A stretch of 41,388 nucleotides of DNA from a virus. A program made the position numbers and the translations under genes. Below, in pieces: positions 30,676-37,029 of the stretch (the first letter of the stretch is position 1; each line of letters begins with the position of its first letter). Under the pieces are notes generated by a model that was not told the DNA's origin, ran no database searches, and saw only the letters and a list, made by a program, of their open reading frames with translations. The stretch lies in the IMG/VR virus record IMGVR_UViG_3300020147_000018, positions 1 through 41,388 of that record; one strand, given 5' to 3'.

Positions 30676-30829
30676 ACGCGGCGGCTCTCGCAAGGGAGCA
30701 GGCCGCAAATCTATTCCAGAGTCCGACAAAGCCAAGAATCGCTCTATCAAGCTCACCGATCAGGATTGGGCTAAGTTCCGTAGCCTGGGCGGCGTTAAGT
30801 GGCTGCGCTCTCTATTGGATAATGGGTGA
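30662..30829 (+). CDS. Moron gene 3: small basic DNA-binding-like protein
   Basis: 55 residues. It begins MQNTKRGGSRKGAGRKSIP, a glycine/arginine/lysine-rich AT-hook-like arm, then SDKAKNRSIKLTDQDWAKFRSLG and a final helix. This is the GxGRK-led ribbon-helix-helix-like pattern of many small phage and plasmid regulators. It may autoregulate the cassette; binding is inferred only. Confidence 0.62.
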   Translation: MQNTKRGGSRKGAGRKSIPESDKAKNRSIKLTDQDWAKFRSLGGVKWLRSLLDNG

Positions 30830-31073
30830 AGCGTAATAACGCGGCATAATCTGTAGTACCTCATTCATGAGGCGTGGCGTCGGGATAGCCTCTGACGCTT
30901 TAGTGATGTTCGATTATGGCTGTCACACCCATAAGTCAATCATCTTGGTAGATGGCTGGCTTATGGATTTGTAATTATCTCTAGTGTTTGCGGAAGCCGG
31001 ACCTTTATTTAAAGCCGCTCGCAGGAGACTGTGTTGTAATTGCCAGGTTTGCCGTTTGTAGATAATAGGCAAC

Positions 31074-31110
31074 AAAAAAGCCGCCGAGACGAATCTCAAA
31101 GCGGCTTTTC
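31074..31110. terminator. Bidirectional terminator: end of the moron and late tR'-like stop
   Basis: AGCCGC pairs with GCGGCT and, inside, GAGA with TCTC round a CGAA loop. The minus side ends in six T, the plus side in four T. It therefore ends + transcripts from the moron and also stops minus transcripts from the late promoter after about 65 nt. Confidence 0.85.
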
Positions 31111-31140
31111 ATGTGTTATGGACGTGCGAGGTCCAACGCA
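31079..31140 (-). ncRNA. Short terminated late-leader RNA (6S-RNA-like)
   Basis: Predicted transcript from the promoter at 31147-31175 to the terminator at 31074-31110, about 65 nt. It contains GGAC-CTCGCAC-GTCC (31120-31134) and the terminator hairpin. It is positioned like the lambda pR' leader ahead of tR'. Coordinates of the 5' end are inferred from the -10 box. Confidence 0.6.
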
Positions 31141-31146
31141 ATTAGA

Positions 31147-31175
31147 ATTGTACGCTCGTACAAAGACCTTGTCAA
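31147..31175 (-). promoter_or_regulatory. Late promoter (pR'-like)
   Basis: Minus strand TTGACA (31170-31175), 17 bases, TACAAT (31147-31152), which is near consensus. It lies just after the Q-like gene and faces the late operon. The spacer contains a perfect dyad (31148-31163). Confidence 0.85.
31148..31163. promoter_or_regulatory. 16-bp dyad in the late-promoter spacer (Q-binding or operator site)
   Basis: TTGTACGCTCGTACAA has perfect 7-bp arms around CT. It overlaps the -10 box and spacer. In lambda, Q binds DNA between the -35 and -10 of pR', so this is the expected place for the antiterminator's element; a repressor operator is the alternative. Confidence 0.6.
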
Positions 31176-31196
31176 GCATAATGTTAAAAATATTTC

Positions 31197-31550
31197 TCAT
31201 AGCAACCCCCTCCTGTTCAATCCAATAGTCAGCTTCTCGATAGCATCCGCATAGTCATCTTCGATCCTTGTGCGCCGTGGTGTGATGACAGCAGCCACAT
31301 GGAAGTGGAACACGGCATGCTGTTGGTGTAGCGGCAAGTCCTCAAGGATAGCGTTGACGTTGATGGCTAGGTTTGTCTCTACCCTGCGCTCAAAGTCTTC
31401 CCATGAGCTTACAGAGCCTCCAGATTCAAATACCTGAGTCCTGCCATATCCAAGGCTTCCCCTGGTTTCGTCGCGTTGCATCCATTCTGCCCATACGTCC
31501 AAGGCATCTTTTACTCGGTCTAGTGTGTCAGGTATTTTGGCTGGTAGCAT
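31197..31550 (-). CDS. Late antitermination (Q-like) protein
   Basis: 117 residues. DALDVWAEWMQRDETRGSLGYG at the start, RVETNLAINVNAILEDLPLHQQHAVFHFHV in the middle and YADAIEKLTIGLNRRGLL at the end give a sigma-region-4-like HTH pattern (LPxxQQxAV) seen in small phage antitermination proteins. It is the last gene of the right early operon and is followed by the late promoter and terminator, exactly where Q sits in lambdoid phages. The family name is inferred from pattern and position. Confidence 0.68.
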   Translation of the reverse strand: MLPAKIPDTLDRVKDALDVWAEWMQRDETRGSLGYGRTQVFESGGSVSSWEDFERRVETNLAINVNAILEDLPLHQQHAVFHFHVAAVITPRRTRIEDDYADAIEKLTIGLNRRGLL

Positions 31551-31560
31551 GGGGGTGTCC

Positions 31561-31719
31561 TTAGTGTTGTGGTTTGGCTGGACTGGTGTTTTCCTTGATC
31601 CACCTAGCTAGTGCCGCGTGTGTGGTGAAAACATATGCCTCCTTGAATGTCCATGCTTCATGCTGGCCTTGTCTTGGCTGAACTATCCAGCCGTTAGCTG
31701 TTTGTATTAAGTCCCACAT
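31561..31719 (-). CDS. 52-residue small protein upstream of Q-like gene
   Basis: The start at 31719 has AGAAAGGAAAC upstream, the same ribosome-site form as the boundary elements. The product (MWDLIQTANGWIVQPRQGQH, then EAWTFKEAYVFTTHAALARW) is a compact pattern known in nin-type regions of phages. Unknown function. Confidence 0.6.
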   Translation of the reverse strand: MWDLIQTANGWIVQPRQGQHEAWTFKEAYVFTTHAALARWIKENTSPAKPQH

Positions 31720-31766
31720 ACCCGTTTCCTTTCTGAACCATGTTTATAAAGTCCTACCAACTAATC

Positions 31767-31862
31767 TCACCAAAGCTTGATGCCTTTCTCAGCGCTGATG
31801 AGGAGATACAGGCAAAGAACAAATCCACTTAAGAATCCAAGAATCAATCCAGCTAAAAACAT
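31767..31862 (-). CDS. 31-residue single-pass membrane peptide
   Basis: ATG 31862 follows a perfect AGGAGG (4 bases). About 22 hydrophobic residues (FLAGLILGFLSGFVLCLYLL) are followed by a short charged end. Very likely translated because of the ribosome binding site. Role unknown; early expression would be expected. Confidence 0.6.
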   Translation of the reverse strand: MFLAGLILGFLSGFVLCLYLLISAEKGIKLW

Positions 31863-31916
31863 AAAACCTCCTTTTTGTTCATCACATCTCTGTACTAATT
31901 GGCAGGTTGCCGAGCA

Positions 31917-32087
31917 TTAGAGTTGTGCGCGATTTGTAAACCAGTTGCTTAGTCGCATGGCGAATGATTTCTCTTCATCCGTTCTATCGCCTTTCGAGTC
32001 GATAAGGTTCCAGAGCGCTAGCGCCTCTTCTTTCGTTTCCAGTACCAGGGTGATTGGTTTAAAAGCCTCTTCCTGCATAACCCTCAT
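31917..32087 (-). CDS. 56-residue nin-region small protein
   Basis: AAGGAGAG lies upstream of ATG 32087. The product (FKPITLVLETKEEALALWNL, then DRTDEEKSFAMRLSNWFTNR) matches a recurring phage pattern of one strand and two helices, unknown function. Confidence 0.62.
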   Translation of the reverse strand: MRVMQEEAFKPITLVLETKEEALALWNLIDSKGDRTDEEKSFAMRLSNWFTNRAQL

Positions 32088-32130
32088 CTCATCTCTCCTT
32101 AGTTAAAAGTTCCGGAAAACCATCTGTTTC

Positions 32131-32175
32131 TTGTTCATTTGGTGCCTCGGTAAAAGGCCGGTTGCCTAATGGATG
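32131..32175 (+). repeat. Boundary element K (closing, degenerate copy, cassette 32182-32891)
   Basis: TTGTTCATTTGGTGCCTCGG, continuing through GTAAAAGGCCGGTTGC. It is a degraded match in the orientation opposite to element H, which opens this cassette. It lies directly after the membrane-protein gene. Confidence 0.6.
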
Positions 32176-32181
32176 CTTGGG

Positions 32182-32418
32182 TCATGACACTATCCTTTGC
32201 GCGGCTCTCACGATGTAGCGATTGAACCAGCGCCTTACCGCGTAGCTCCTTGCAACGCTGATGAGCGTGTAGAGAAAACCAATGAAGAAGTTCTGGCCCA
32301 CGCTGATGTTGAAACCGATCAGCGGCAGTATCAGCAGGTTGGCAAAGAAGTTGATCCAGAAGCCAATCAGCACATTGATACAGGCTTCCACAAAAGAACC
32401 TAGTCGGCTTTGGCTCAT
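32182..32418 (-). CDS. DUF7220-like small membrane protein
   Basis: 78 residues with two or three membrane helices (EACINVLIGFWINFFANLLI, LPLIGFNISVGQNFFIGFLY) and a basic C-terminus (YAVRRWFNRYIVRAAQR). The family is common in phages beside nucleotide or nin-type genes; its role is unknown. It overlaps the preceding gene by 4 bases. Confidence 0.78.
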   Translation of the reverse strand: MSQSRLGSFVEACINVLIGFWINFFANLLILPLIGFNISVGQNFFIGFLYTLISVARSYAVRRWFNRYIVRAAQRIVS

Positions 32419-32891
32419 AGCCTCAGTCCCGAATCTGCAACCGTGTAATGCCGTGGGTTCTTGTCTGCGTGTTTGTCCAGCATCGCGCCAGCAGCGGCAT
32501 TCATGGCTGGGTAGAACTCGACAGACTTAGGCGGGCGGTCATCGGCGCACATCCCCTGCATCTGGGCATCTCGGAGTACAGCCAGAGTGCAAAGCGCCTT
32601 TGTCACATGAGACAGGCCCGAATCCGGGTCTATGTCCTCACCTTCCCACCATGCAATCATGTGGCGCATGAGAGCGTCGTAGTACACAGAGGCCCGAACG
32701 CCAGCGCAGCGGTAGTTGTGCCTGCCGTACTTTGCCGCGCCTTCCAGCATCCCCACGCCCATCTCTACAACAACGCCCATAGGCACGGTGGATAGCGGAG
32801 CTTTGCGTGTGCCAATCATGTCCTTCGGATTGGTTGCCTTAACGTCTCGCAACTCTCCAAAGGTTTGTGCTTCTATCGTGTCACCGTCCAC
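32415..32891 (-). CDS. dATP/dGTP diphosphohydrolase-family protein (DUF5664)
   Basis: 158 residues from GTG 32891; the AGAAAGGA of element H precedes it, so the earlier TTG is rejected. NPKDMIGTRKAPLSTVPMGV, EGAAKYGRHNYRCAGVRASV, YYDALMRHMIAWWEGEDIDP and SGLSHVTKALCTLAVL are the conserved blocks of phage dATP/dGTP hydrolase domain proteins. It may adjust the dNTP pool during replication; the exact nucleotide is not visible. The two helices with E and D residues fit an all-alpha pyrophosphohydrolase. Confidence 0.85.
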   Translation of the reverse strand: MDGDTIEAQTFGELRDVKATNPKDMIGTRKAPLSTVPMGVVVEMGVGMLEGAAKYGRHNYRCAGVRASVYYDALMRHMIAWWEGEDIDPDSGLSHVTKALCTLAVLRDAQMQGMCADDRPPKSVEFYPAMNAAAGAMLDKHADKNPRHYTVADSGLRL

Positions 32892-32940
32892 AGCGCTTCC
32901 TTTCTGATCCAAGTTAATCAACCGAGTAACCTAATGTTCC
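32892..32940 (-). repeat. Boundary element H (opening copy, minus strand)
   Basis: Minus strand GAACATTAGGTTACTCGGTT, a variable centre, then CAGAAAGGAAGCGCT before GTG 32891. The first 20 bases match elements G and I almost exactly. Confidence 0.85.
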
Positions 32941-32944
32941 AAAC

Positions 32945-33526
32945 CTAGCTTTTCTGCATCTCCTTACACTTCCTCTGGTACAGCTTCTTTAATTCCTTTA
33001 GCTCATCTATGGTGTAGTGCTTGGCTGATTGATCTGCCTCCAAAGCCTCCACAGCATCCAATCCAATACGAGCAATAAGGCCGATCCGGTAGTCAACAGC
33101 CCGCCCAGAGCCATATCTATTGCACTGTTTCCGCTGAGCATGAGCGTTCCGCTCGTCAAACCTAAGATGAGGTGCGCTACCGACCGAACGATAGTGTCCG
33201 CAGTCGTACGCTCCGCCCACCTGCCCATCACTTTCCAGTGGCATGCCGCAACAAATACAAGGGCGACCAGCATCCCTAAGTCTGATAAATTTATTGAAAA
33301 CAATTTGAACCTCCTTGATCCACTGACTACGGGTCTTGATTCTTTCCTTCGCTTCCCTTAATGCCTGACGCTCACGCTTCTCTCTTAACCTTGCTACCTT
33401 GTCTGCATGCTTCTGGCCTTCAACCATTGCGCACTTGATAGAGCAGACTTGCTGCGTTGTCCTGGCTGGCGGAAATTTCTGCTTGCAGGCTTTGCAGGTC
33501 TTTAGCTTGAGTTCGGTGGGCTTCAA
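32945..33526 (-). CDS. ninG: NinG / Rap recombination protein
   Basis: 193 residues. The N-terminus has a zinc site (CKACKQKFPP, CSIKC), the middle is basic and helical, and the C-terminal nuclease-like block CICCGMPLES, AYDCGHYRSVGSAPHLRF, NAHAQRKQCNR is the NinG hallmark. In lambda this protein (Rap/NinG) is a structure-specific endonuclease acting on recombination intermediates. Nin-type neighbours support it. Confidence 0.92.
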   Translation of the reverse strand: MKPTELKLKTCKACKQKFPPARTTQQVCSIKCAMVEGQKHADKVARLREKRERQALREAKERIKTRSQWIKEVQIVFNKFIRLRDAGRPCICCGMPLESDGQVGGAYDCGHYRSVGSAPHLRFDERNAHAQRKQCNRYGSGRAVDYRIGLIARIGLDAVEALEADQSAKHYTIDELKELKKLYQRKCKEMQKS

Positions 33527-33590
33527 TTAATTACAATCGCCTTTTTCTTGAATTACACTTTTTCTGTCAAAGTGGCTTGCGTTCATATGG

Positions 33591-33770
33591 TTACTGTTTA
33601 TCTGCTTTCTCAGGAATTACACTAATGGGCAGCACCGGATACCATTGAGGATCAAAATCGTGATACTCGGCGGCTTGTTTTGCCCTATGCTCTGAGTCGT
33701 AGATATAGCGCAGCAGTGGTTTAGGCTCATGCCTGCCTCCGTCTGTATCGCAAATGGCCCAGGCTTTCAC
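33591..33770 (-). CDS. 59-residue nin-region protein
   Basis: GTG 33770 overlaps the stop of the NinB-like gene (GTGA). The product (MKAWAICDTDGGRHEPKPLL, RYIYDSEHRAKQAAEYHDFD) has no known family. The coupling and clean codon pattern support translation. Confidence 0.55.
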   Translation of the reverse strand: MKAWAICDTDGGRHEPKPLLRYIYDSEHRAKQAAEYHDFDPQWYPVLPISVIPEKADKQ

Positions 33771-34063
33771 GCCGCATCATCCATAAACACGTAGTCACAG
33801 TTCTCAGCTGCCCATTGCATCGTGTAGGTGATGAGGTCCGCATACTCTGACCTGCCAGCGCTTTCTGATGGCCGTACGCCTCGATACCACTTGCCGTTTA
33901 TGCACCACTCATCCAGGCCGAAATAATCAGCCTTAATCGCTTCCTTGATCTTCCCTGGGGTAAGCCCTACGTGGTCGCCTATCTCTTTGCACATGGCGTG
34001 GAATTTCTTACGCTGGTCATGCGTCTTGGGCTTCTCTCTTCCGCAAGTGGGGCACTTACTCAT
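33767..34063 (-). CDS. NinB-like recombination protein with N-terminal zinc knuckle
   Basis: 98 residues. It starts with a zinc-type CPTCGREKPK, then HDQRKKFHAMCKEIGDHVGL and ends SAGRSEYADLITYTMQWAAE. The second half resembles the C-terminal part of NinB/Orf, a recombination mediator that replaces host RecFOR in lambda. It is much shorter than NinB (about 145), so it may be only a relative. Coupled to both neighbours. Confidence 0.6.
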   Translation of the reverse strand: MSKCPTCGREKPKTHDQRKKFHAMCKEIGDHVGLTPGKIKEAIKADYFGLDEWCINGKWYRGVRPSESAGRSEYADLITYTMQWAAENCDYVFMDDAA

Positions 34064-34326
34064 GCCGTTACCTCATCTTGGGTTTCTATGGTTTCTGGCA
34101 TGGAGGGTGGATCTATCTTGACCAGCCTGGCCGCATGCACTGCATAACCTTCTGAGTGTCCATATATGAGCGGCACTTTGTTATCTGCACGGCCGCAGTC
34201 ACCGCAAATAGCAAACGAAACCATTGCGTCTGTAACCGTAAATACAGAGCCAATTCTCCCAGCGTGCCCACAACACAGCTGAGGCTTCACTACCATCACC
34301 AAATCGCCAACCTTAATGTCACTCAT
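34060..34326 (-). CDS. Small Cys-rich SH3-like protein
   Basis: 88 residues: KVGDLVMVVKPQLCCGHAGR, IGSVFTVTD, then ICGDCGRADNKV. The valine/glycine pattern looks like an SH3/KOW barrel and the two cysteine pairs could bind zinc. Found in early regions of many phages without known function. It overlaps both neighbours by 4 bases. Confidence 0.68.
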   Translation of the reverse strand: MSDIKVGDLVMVVKPQLCCGHAGRIGSVFTVTDAMVSFAICGDCGRADNKVPLIYGHSEGYAVHAARLVKIDPPSMPETIETQDEVTA

Positions 34327-34919
34327 GCATCATCCCTCTCTGTGTATTCGAGGAGGGAGATGGATTCAATGATAGAAGCTGGGTCAATGGCCTTTTGTTC
34401 ATTAGGTTTCGCTTCGTGGATGCTGGGTTGCAGAACATCCGGCGCGGGTTTCATGAAACAAATCCAGTGCGTGTTGCTCCGCTTGCCAGAGATGTGGCCA
34501 ACTAGCGGCTTAACGTTCGTGAGCTTCAGTATCTCGCTTGTTTTGATCTGGATTTCATTCCACTTGAAGATGAGTACGCCTTCTGGCTTCAACACACGGA
34601 ATGCCTCTGAGAAGCCTTTGCGGATGTCGTCTTGCCAGCTCTCGTTTAGAACTCCGTACTTCTTGGCCATCCAGCTACTCTTGCCCAACACGTTCAGGTG
34701 AGGCGGGTCGAACACGACAACAGCAAATGAGTTATCGGCGAATGGAAGGCTCCTGAAATCCATGTGCATGTCTGGGGTAATTTCCAGCTTGCGCCCATCG
34801 CATAGCGTGTGTTCCTCGGAACGAATGTCCCCAAACAAAACGTCTGGATTGGAGCGGTCGAAGTGGAACATGCGAGAGCCGCAACACATATCCAAAATTG
34901 GTTTTTCTTCTAGTTCCAC
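34323..34919 (-). CDS. Class I SAM-dependent methyltransferase
   Basis: 198 residues from GTG 34919 (AAAGGA of element I precedes it). PILDMCCGSRMF is motif I, DFRSLPFADNSFAVVVFDPPHL carries the DPPH catalytic-type motif, and FSEAFRVLKPEGVLIFKWNE is a typical strand-helix-strand. DPPH/DPPY suggests N6 or N4 methylation of a nucleobase in DNA or RNA. The tail (APDVLQPSIHEAKPNEQKA) is encoded by boundary element J and looks added on. It may protect phage DNA, which is inference. Confidence 0.82.
   Translation of the reverse strand: MELEEKPILDMCCGSRMFHFDRSNPDVLFGDIRSEEHTLCDGRKLEITPDMHMDFRSLPFADNSFAVVVFDPPHLNVLGKSSWMAKKYGVLNESWQDDIRKGFSEAFRVLKPEGVLIFKWNEIQIKTSEILKLTNVKPLVGHISGKRSNTHWICFMKPAPDVLQPSIHEAKPNEQKAIDPASIIESISLLEYTERDDA
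34391..34438 (+). repeat. Boundary element J (closing, inverted copy, inside the methyltransferase gene)
   Basis: Plus strand CCTTTTGTTCATTAGGTTTC, then after about 13 bases GCTGGGTTGCAGAACATCC, which includes the exact 11-mer GGGTTGCAGAA. Inverted relative to element I at the gene's start. It encodes the VLQPSI...KPNEQKA tail. Confidence 0.85.
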
Positions 34920-34970
34920 AGCGCTTCCTTTCTGCAAATTGCCTATCAACCGAGTAACCTAATGAACAAA
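34920..34970 (-). repeat. Boundary element I (opening copy, minus strand)
   Basis: Minus strand TTTGTTCATTAGGTTACTCG, then a centre with GATAGGC, then TTTGCAGAAAGGAAGCGCT before GTG 34919. Last 14 bases identical to element H. Confidence 0.87.
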
Positions 34971-34973
34971 TCC

Positions 34974-35405
34974 CTACCCCATCATCTCTACATAAGCCTG
35001 CGATCCACACCCTATATGCCCTGTATGCTTCGGGGTTATCCATGAGCCATGCTTCTCTTCAACCTTCCGGCCTTCTTTGGGTGTGTAGCGCTTCGGCTCC
35101 ATCAGGAACGAAAGCGGCCCTTGCGGTAACAGTGGTGCAGTGAAGTTCTCTTTCGCGTCTTTCATGGATTGCCAAATCTGCTGCCGCGTCATGGCTGGAT
35201 TGGGTGAAAATTCCTTGTCTGGATTTTTCTTGTATGTCCATGGCACAGCGCCTTTATGAATAAGCACACAATCGCCCAGCTCCCTGATGTACTGGCACAC
35301 TGTCTTTCGGTGAATCCCTACAATCTTTGCTATATCCGCCGTGGTCATGTAGTCCTCACAAGCCGCGAGGATCTTCTTCTTGCTGCCGTCTACACCTTTA
35401 ATCAT
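34974..35405 (-). CDS. Helix-turn-helix regulator-like protein
   Basis: 143 residues. The N-terminal winged HTH (CEDYMTTADIAKIVGIHRKT, VCQYIRELGDC) would bind DNA. A basic, proline-rich remainder (RQQIWQSMKDAKEN, PKRYTPKEGRKVEEKHGSWI) has no known domain. It could be a replication or transcription helper. GAGG upstream of ATG 35405 gives its own ribosome binding site. Confidence 0.7.
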   Translation of the reverse strand: MIKGVDGSKKKILAACEDYMTTADIAKIVGIHRKTVCQYIRELGDCVLIHKGAVPWTYKKNPDKEFSPNPAMTRQQIWQSMKDAKENFTAPLLPQGPLSFLMEPKRYTPKEGRKVEEKHGSWITPKHTGHIGCGSQAYVEMMG

Positions 35406-35445
35406 TCCTGATCCTCATACTCAATAGGCATTCCATTGGTAAAGC

Positions 35446-35616
35446 CTATGTTTGTGGCGTGTTCGTCCTGGCTTCCTCGAAAGAGGCGTGTCGGCTGATA
35501 AACTTCTGCGGACTCAGTTGCCAGAGTTCGTAACGCCATTCGCCGCTCACAAAGACTTTGCATACCGCATAGTTGCCACAGCGCTTCGCATATTTCCCAT
35601 AGTCGTCCCATCTCAT
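35446..35616 (-). CDS. 56-residue nin-type small protein (preferred frame)
   Basis: ATG 35616 overlaps the stop of the upstream gene (ATGA). The product, MRWDDYGKYAKRCGNYAVCK then VFVSGEWRYELWQLSPQKFI, SRHASFEEART, reads like a compact alpha/beta phage protein. A second frame, 35402-35611, is also open and also ends in an ATGA overlap with the next gene; its amino-acid pattern looks like an out-of-frame reading. Choice is by protein likeness and start coupling. Confidence 0.55.
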   Translation of the reverse strand: MRWDDYGKYAKRCGNYAVCKVFVSGEWRYELWQLSPQKFISRHASFEEARTNTPQT

Positions 35617-36011
35617 CCCGCCATCCTGTGAGCCATAACAGCGCCCACTTTTGTTATGAATCCTGTTTGTGTCTGGATCGCTGGCTTACGGTGTGCCTTG
35701 ACATGCAGCTTGCGCGGCTTGCCCTTCGACATGCGCAGCCTGTCCTTCTCGCGCCGCTCTTCGCACTGGTAATACGGGGCGCATGGCTTGCCACAATGTG
35801 GGCAGCAGCCTTCTGAGACGCGGCGGAGGTAATACCTAGCCAGCTTCGTTAACCCTGCCATTTCGATTGGCGGCTTATGCAGGCCAAGACGGTTTGCCTT
35901 CACTCGAACAGCGTTGCCGGAAAATCCAAGCTCGGCGGCAATGTCCTTGTTGCTCATCCGCGCGTAGTTGTCACGCACGAATGCAATGTCTGCATCTGTC
36001 CACTTCCTCAT
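35613..36011 (-). CDS. Myb/SANT-like HTH plus zinc protein
   Basis: 132 residues. The first 45 (KWTDADIAFVRDNYARMSNK, DIAAELGFSGNAVRVKANRL) form a GcrA/SANT-type HTH. CPHCGKPCAPYYQCEE at about 70-85 is a probable zinc site, and the C-terminus is strongly basic. It likely binds DNA; regulatory target unknown. It overlaps the genes before and after by 4 bases. Confidence 0.72.
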   Translation of the reverse strand: MRKWTDADIAFVRDNYARMSNKDIAAELGFSGNAVRVKANRLGLHKPPIEMAGLTKLARYYLRRVSEGCCPHCGKPCAPYYQCEERREKDRLRMSKGKPRKLHVKAHRKPAIQTQTGFITKVGAVMAHRMAG

Positions 36012-36223
36012 CCTTCTGCTCCTGGTTCGTATGGTTGATTGCTTGCCAGCCGTTTTGCGAACTCGACAAGCTCCCTGGCCTTCTGGCGGTTATGCTCTAG
36101 CTGTTCGGCGGATAGGTTGCGCGTGTCTATGGTGAGCTTTGCATCAGCGTTCAAGCGCCAGCCGCATGAGCAATAGCGGGGATTGCGTAGGATGGTTTCG
36201 CAGGCTGGGCAGTTGGAGTTCAT
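36008..36223 (-). CDS. Zinc-ribbon protein, replication-module accessory
   Basis: 71 residues. CPACETILRNPRYCSCGW (residues 5-22) gives four cysteines for one zinc ribbon, followed by a helical tail (LSAEQLEHNRQKARELVEFA). It lies coupled (4-base overlap) to the DUF1376 replication protein and may help it, by position only. Confidence 0.65.
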   Translation of the reverse strand: MNSNCPACETILRNPRYCSCGWRLNADAKLTIDTRNLSAEQLEHNRQKARELVEFAKRLASNQPYEPGAEG

Positions 36224-37029
36224 GCAACCCCCAGCTTCTTGTTGATCTTGGAAACAAGGTCATTCTTGGATTGCTTGTAGGTATCAATCCCAAGCTCACG
36301 CGCCTTGGCGACAAGCGTGTTGTCATCCATTGCCGTGTTCACGCCTCGCGCAGGGGTAAAGCCTTTTTTGTCGTCAAGGTATGAAGCCTTGAAGCCAGCC
36401 CATGAGTTTTCACAAGCAACGGTTATTGCTTGCTCTAGGGTAAGCCCAGCCTTCTCGGCTTCCCTGATAGTTGCTTTAAGACATGTCTCGGTAAGGGGTT
36501 GGTTTTTGCTCTTTCTGATCGTCAGCCAGTCATTAGCAAGGTTTTGAGGAATGCCATGAGAAATCAAAAGAGACAGCGCGGCAGTATGTTTTTTATTAGA
36601 AGAAGAAGTAGAAGATGAAGAGCCATCATTAGCCATAGGCTTAGGTAATGGCTGAGCCATAGCTGAGCTATCTTCCTTTGGAGCCGCGCCCCATCTAGCT
36701 TTGGCTCCCTTTTTGCCAGATTCGGCACGCTCTTTCTTGTGTTCTTCCTGCTTGATCCGCTCTTTTTCGAGCCTTGGGTGTACTAGTCTTTTTGGGTCAG
36801 CCTCTAGCTCAGCGAAACATTCCTTTATAGCTATCCATAGCTGAGCCATAGCTGAGCTATCTTCCCCACACAATCTAGCAATCTTATTTACGTCGGCAGG
36901 GATAGAACCCTCACGCCAGCAGTAACACATGAGCTTGATGTAGCAGCCAATCTCCTGGTTGCTCATAAGAACTACGTTTTCCTCAGCGAGGAAGTCTGCT
37001 GGATAGAATTGGAAGGCTGGACTACTCAT
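36220..37029 (-). CDS. DUF1376-type replication protein
   Basis: 269 residues. The N-terminal DUF1376 domain (FQFYPADFLAEENVVLMSNQ, EIGCYIKLMCYCWREGSIPA) is found in phage proteins at the O-gene position. A basic helix (QEEHKKERAESGKKGAKARW) and a serine run lead to a C-terminal helical domain with NDWLTIRKSKNQPLTETCLK. By position and domain it is the replication initiator or loader-type protein. Two 26-base direct repeats inside the gene encode EDSSAMAQ twice and may form the origin. Confidence 0.8.
   Translation of the reverse strand: MSSPAFQFYPADFLAEENVVLMSNQEIGCYIKLMCYCWREGSIPADVNKIARLCGEDSSAMAQLWIAIKECFAELEADPKRLVHPRLEKERIKQEEHKKERAESGKKGAKARWGAAPKEDSSAMAQPLPKPMANDGSSSSTSSSNKKHTAALSLLISHGIPQNLANDWLTIRKSKNQPLTETCLKATIREAEKAGLTLEQAITVACENSWAGFKASYLDDKKGFTPARGVNTAMDDNTLVAKARELGIDTYKQSKNDLVSKINKKLGVA
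36651..36676 (-). repeat. Iteron-like 26-bp repeat, copy 1
   Basis: Identical to 36840-36865. The plus strand starts GCTGAGCCATAGCTGAGC and ends TATCTTCC. It holds tandem GCTGAGC units and a near-palindromic TAGCTGAGCTA. Next to it (36580-36632) is an A/G-rich run coding for serines that could be the unwinding segment. Confidence 0.7.
36840..36865 (-). repeat. Iteron-like 26-bp repeat, copy 2
   Basis: Identical to 36651-36676. It is preceded by AGCTATCCATA, which adds one more half-unit, so the core AGC-TATGG-type motif occurs several times within 40 bases. Both copies are in frame and code for the same peptide. Confidence 0.7.
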
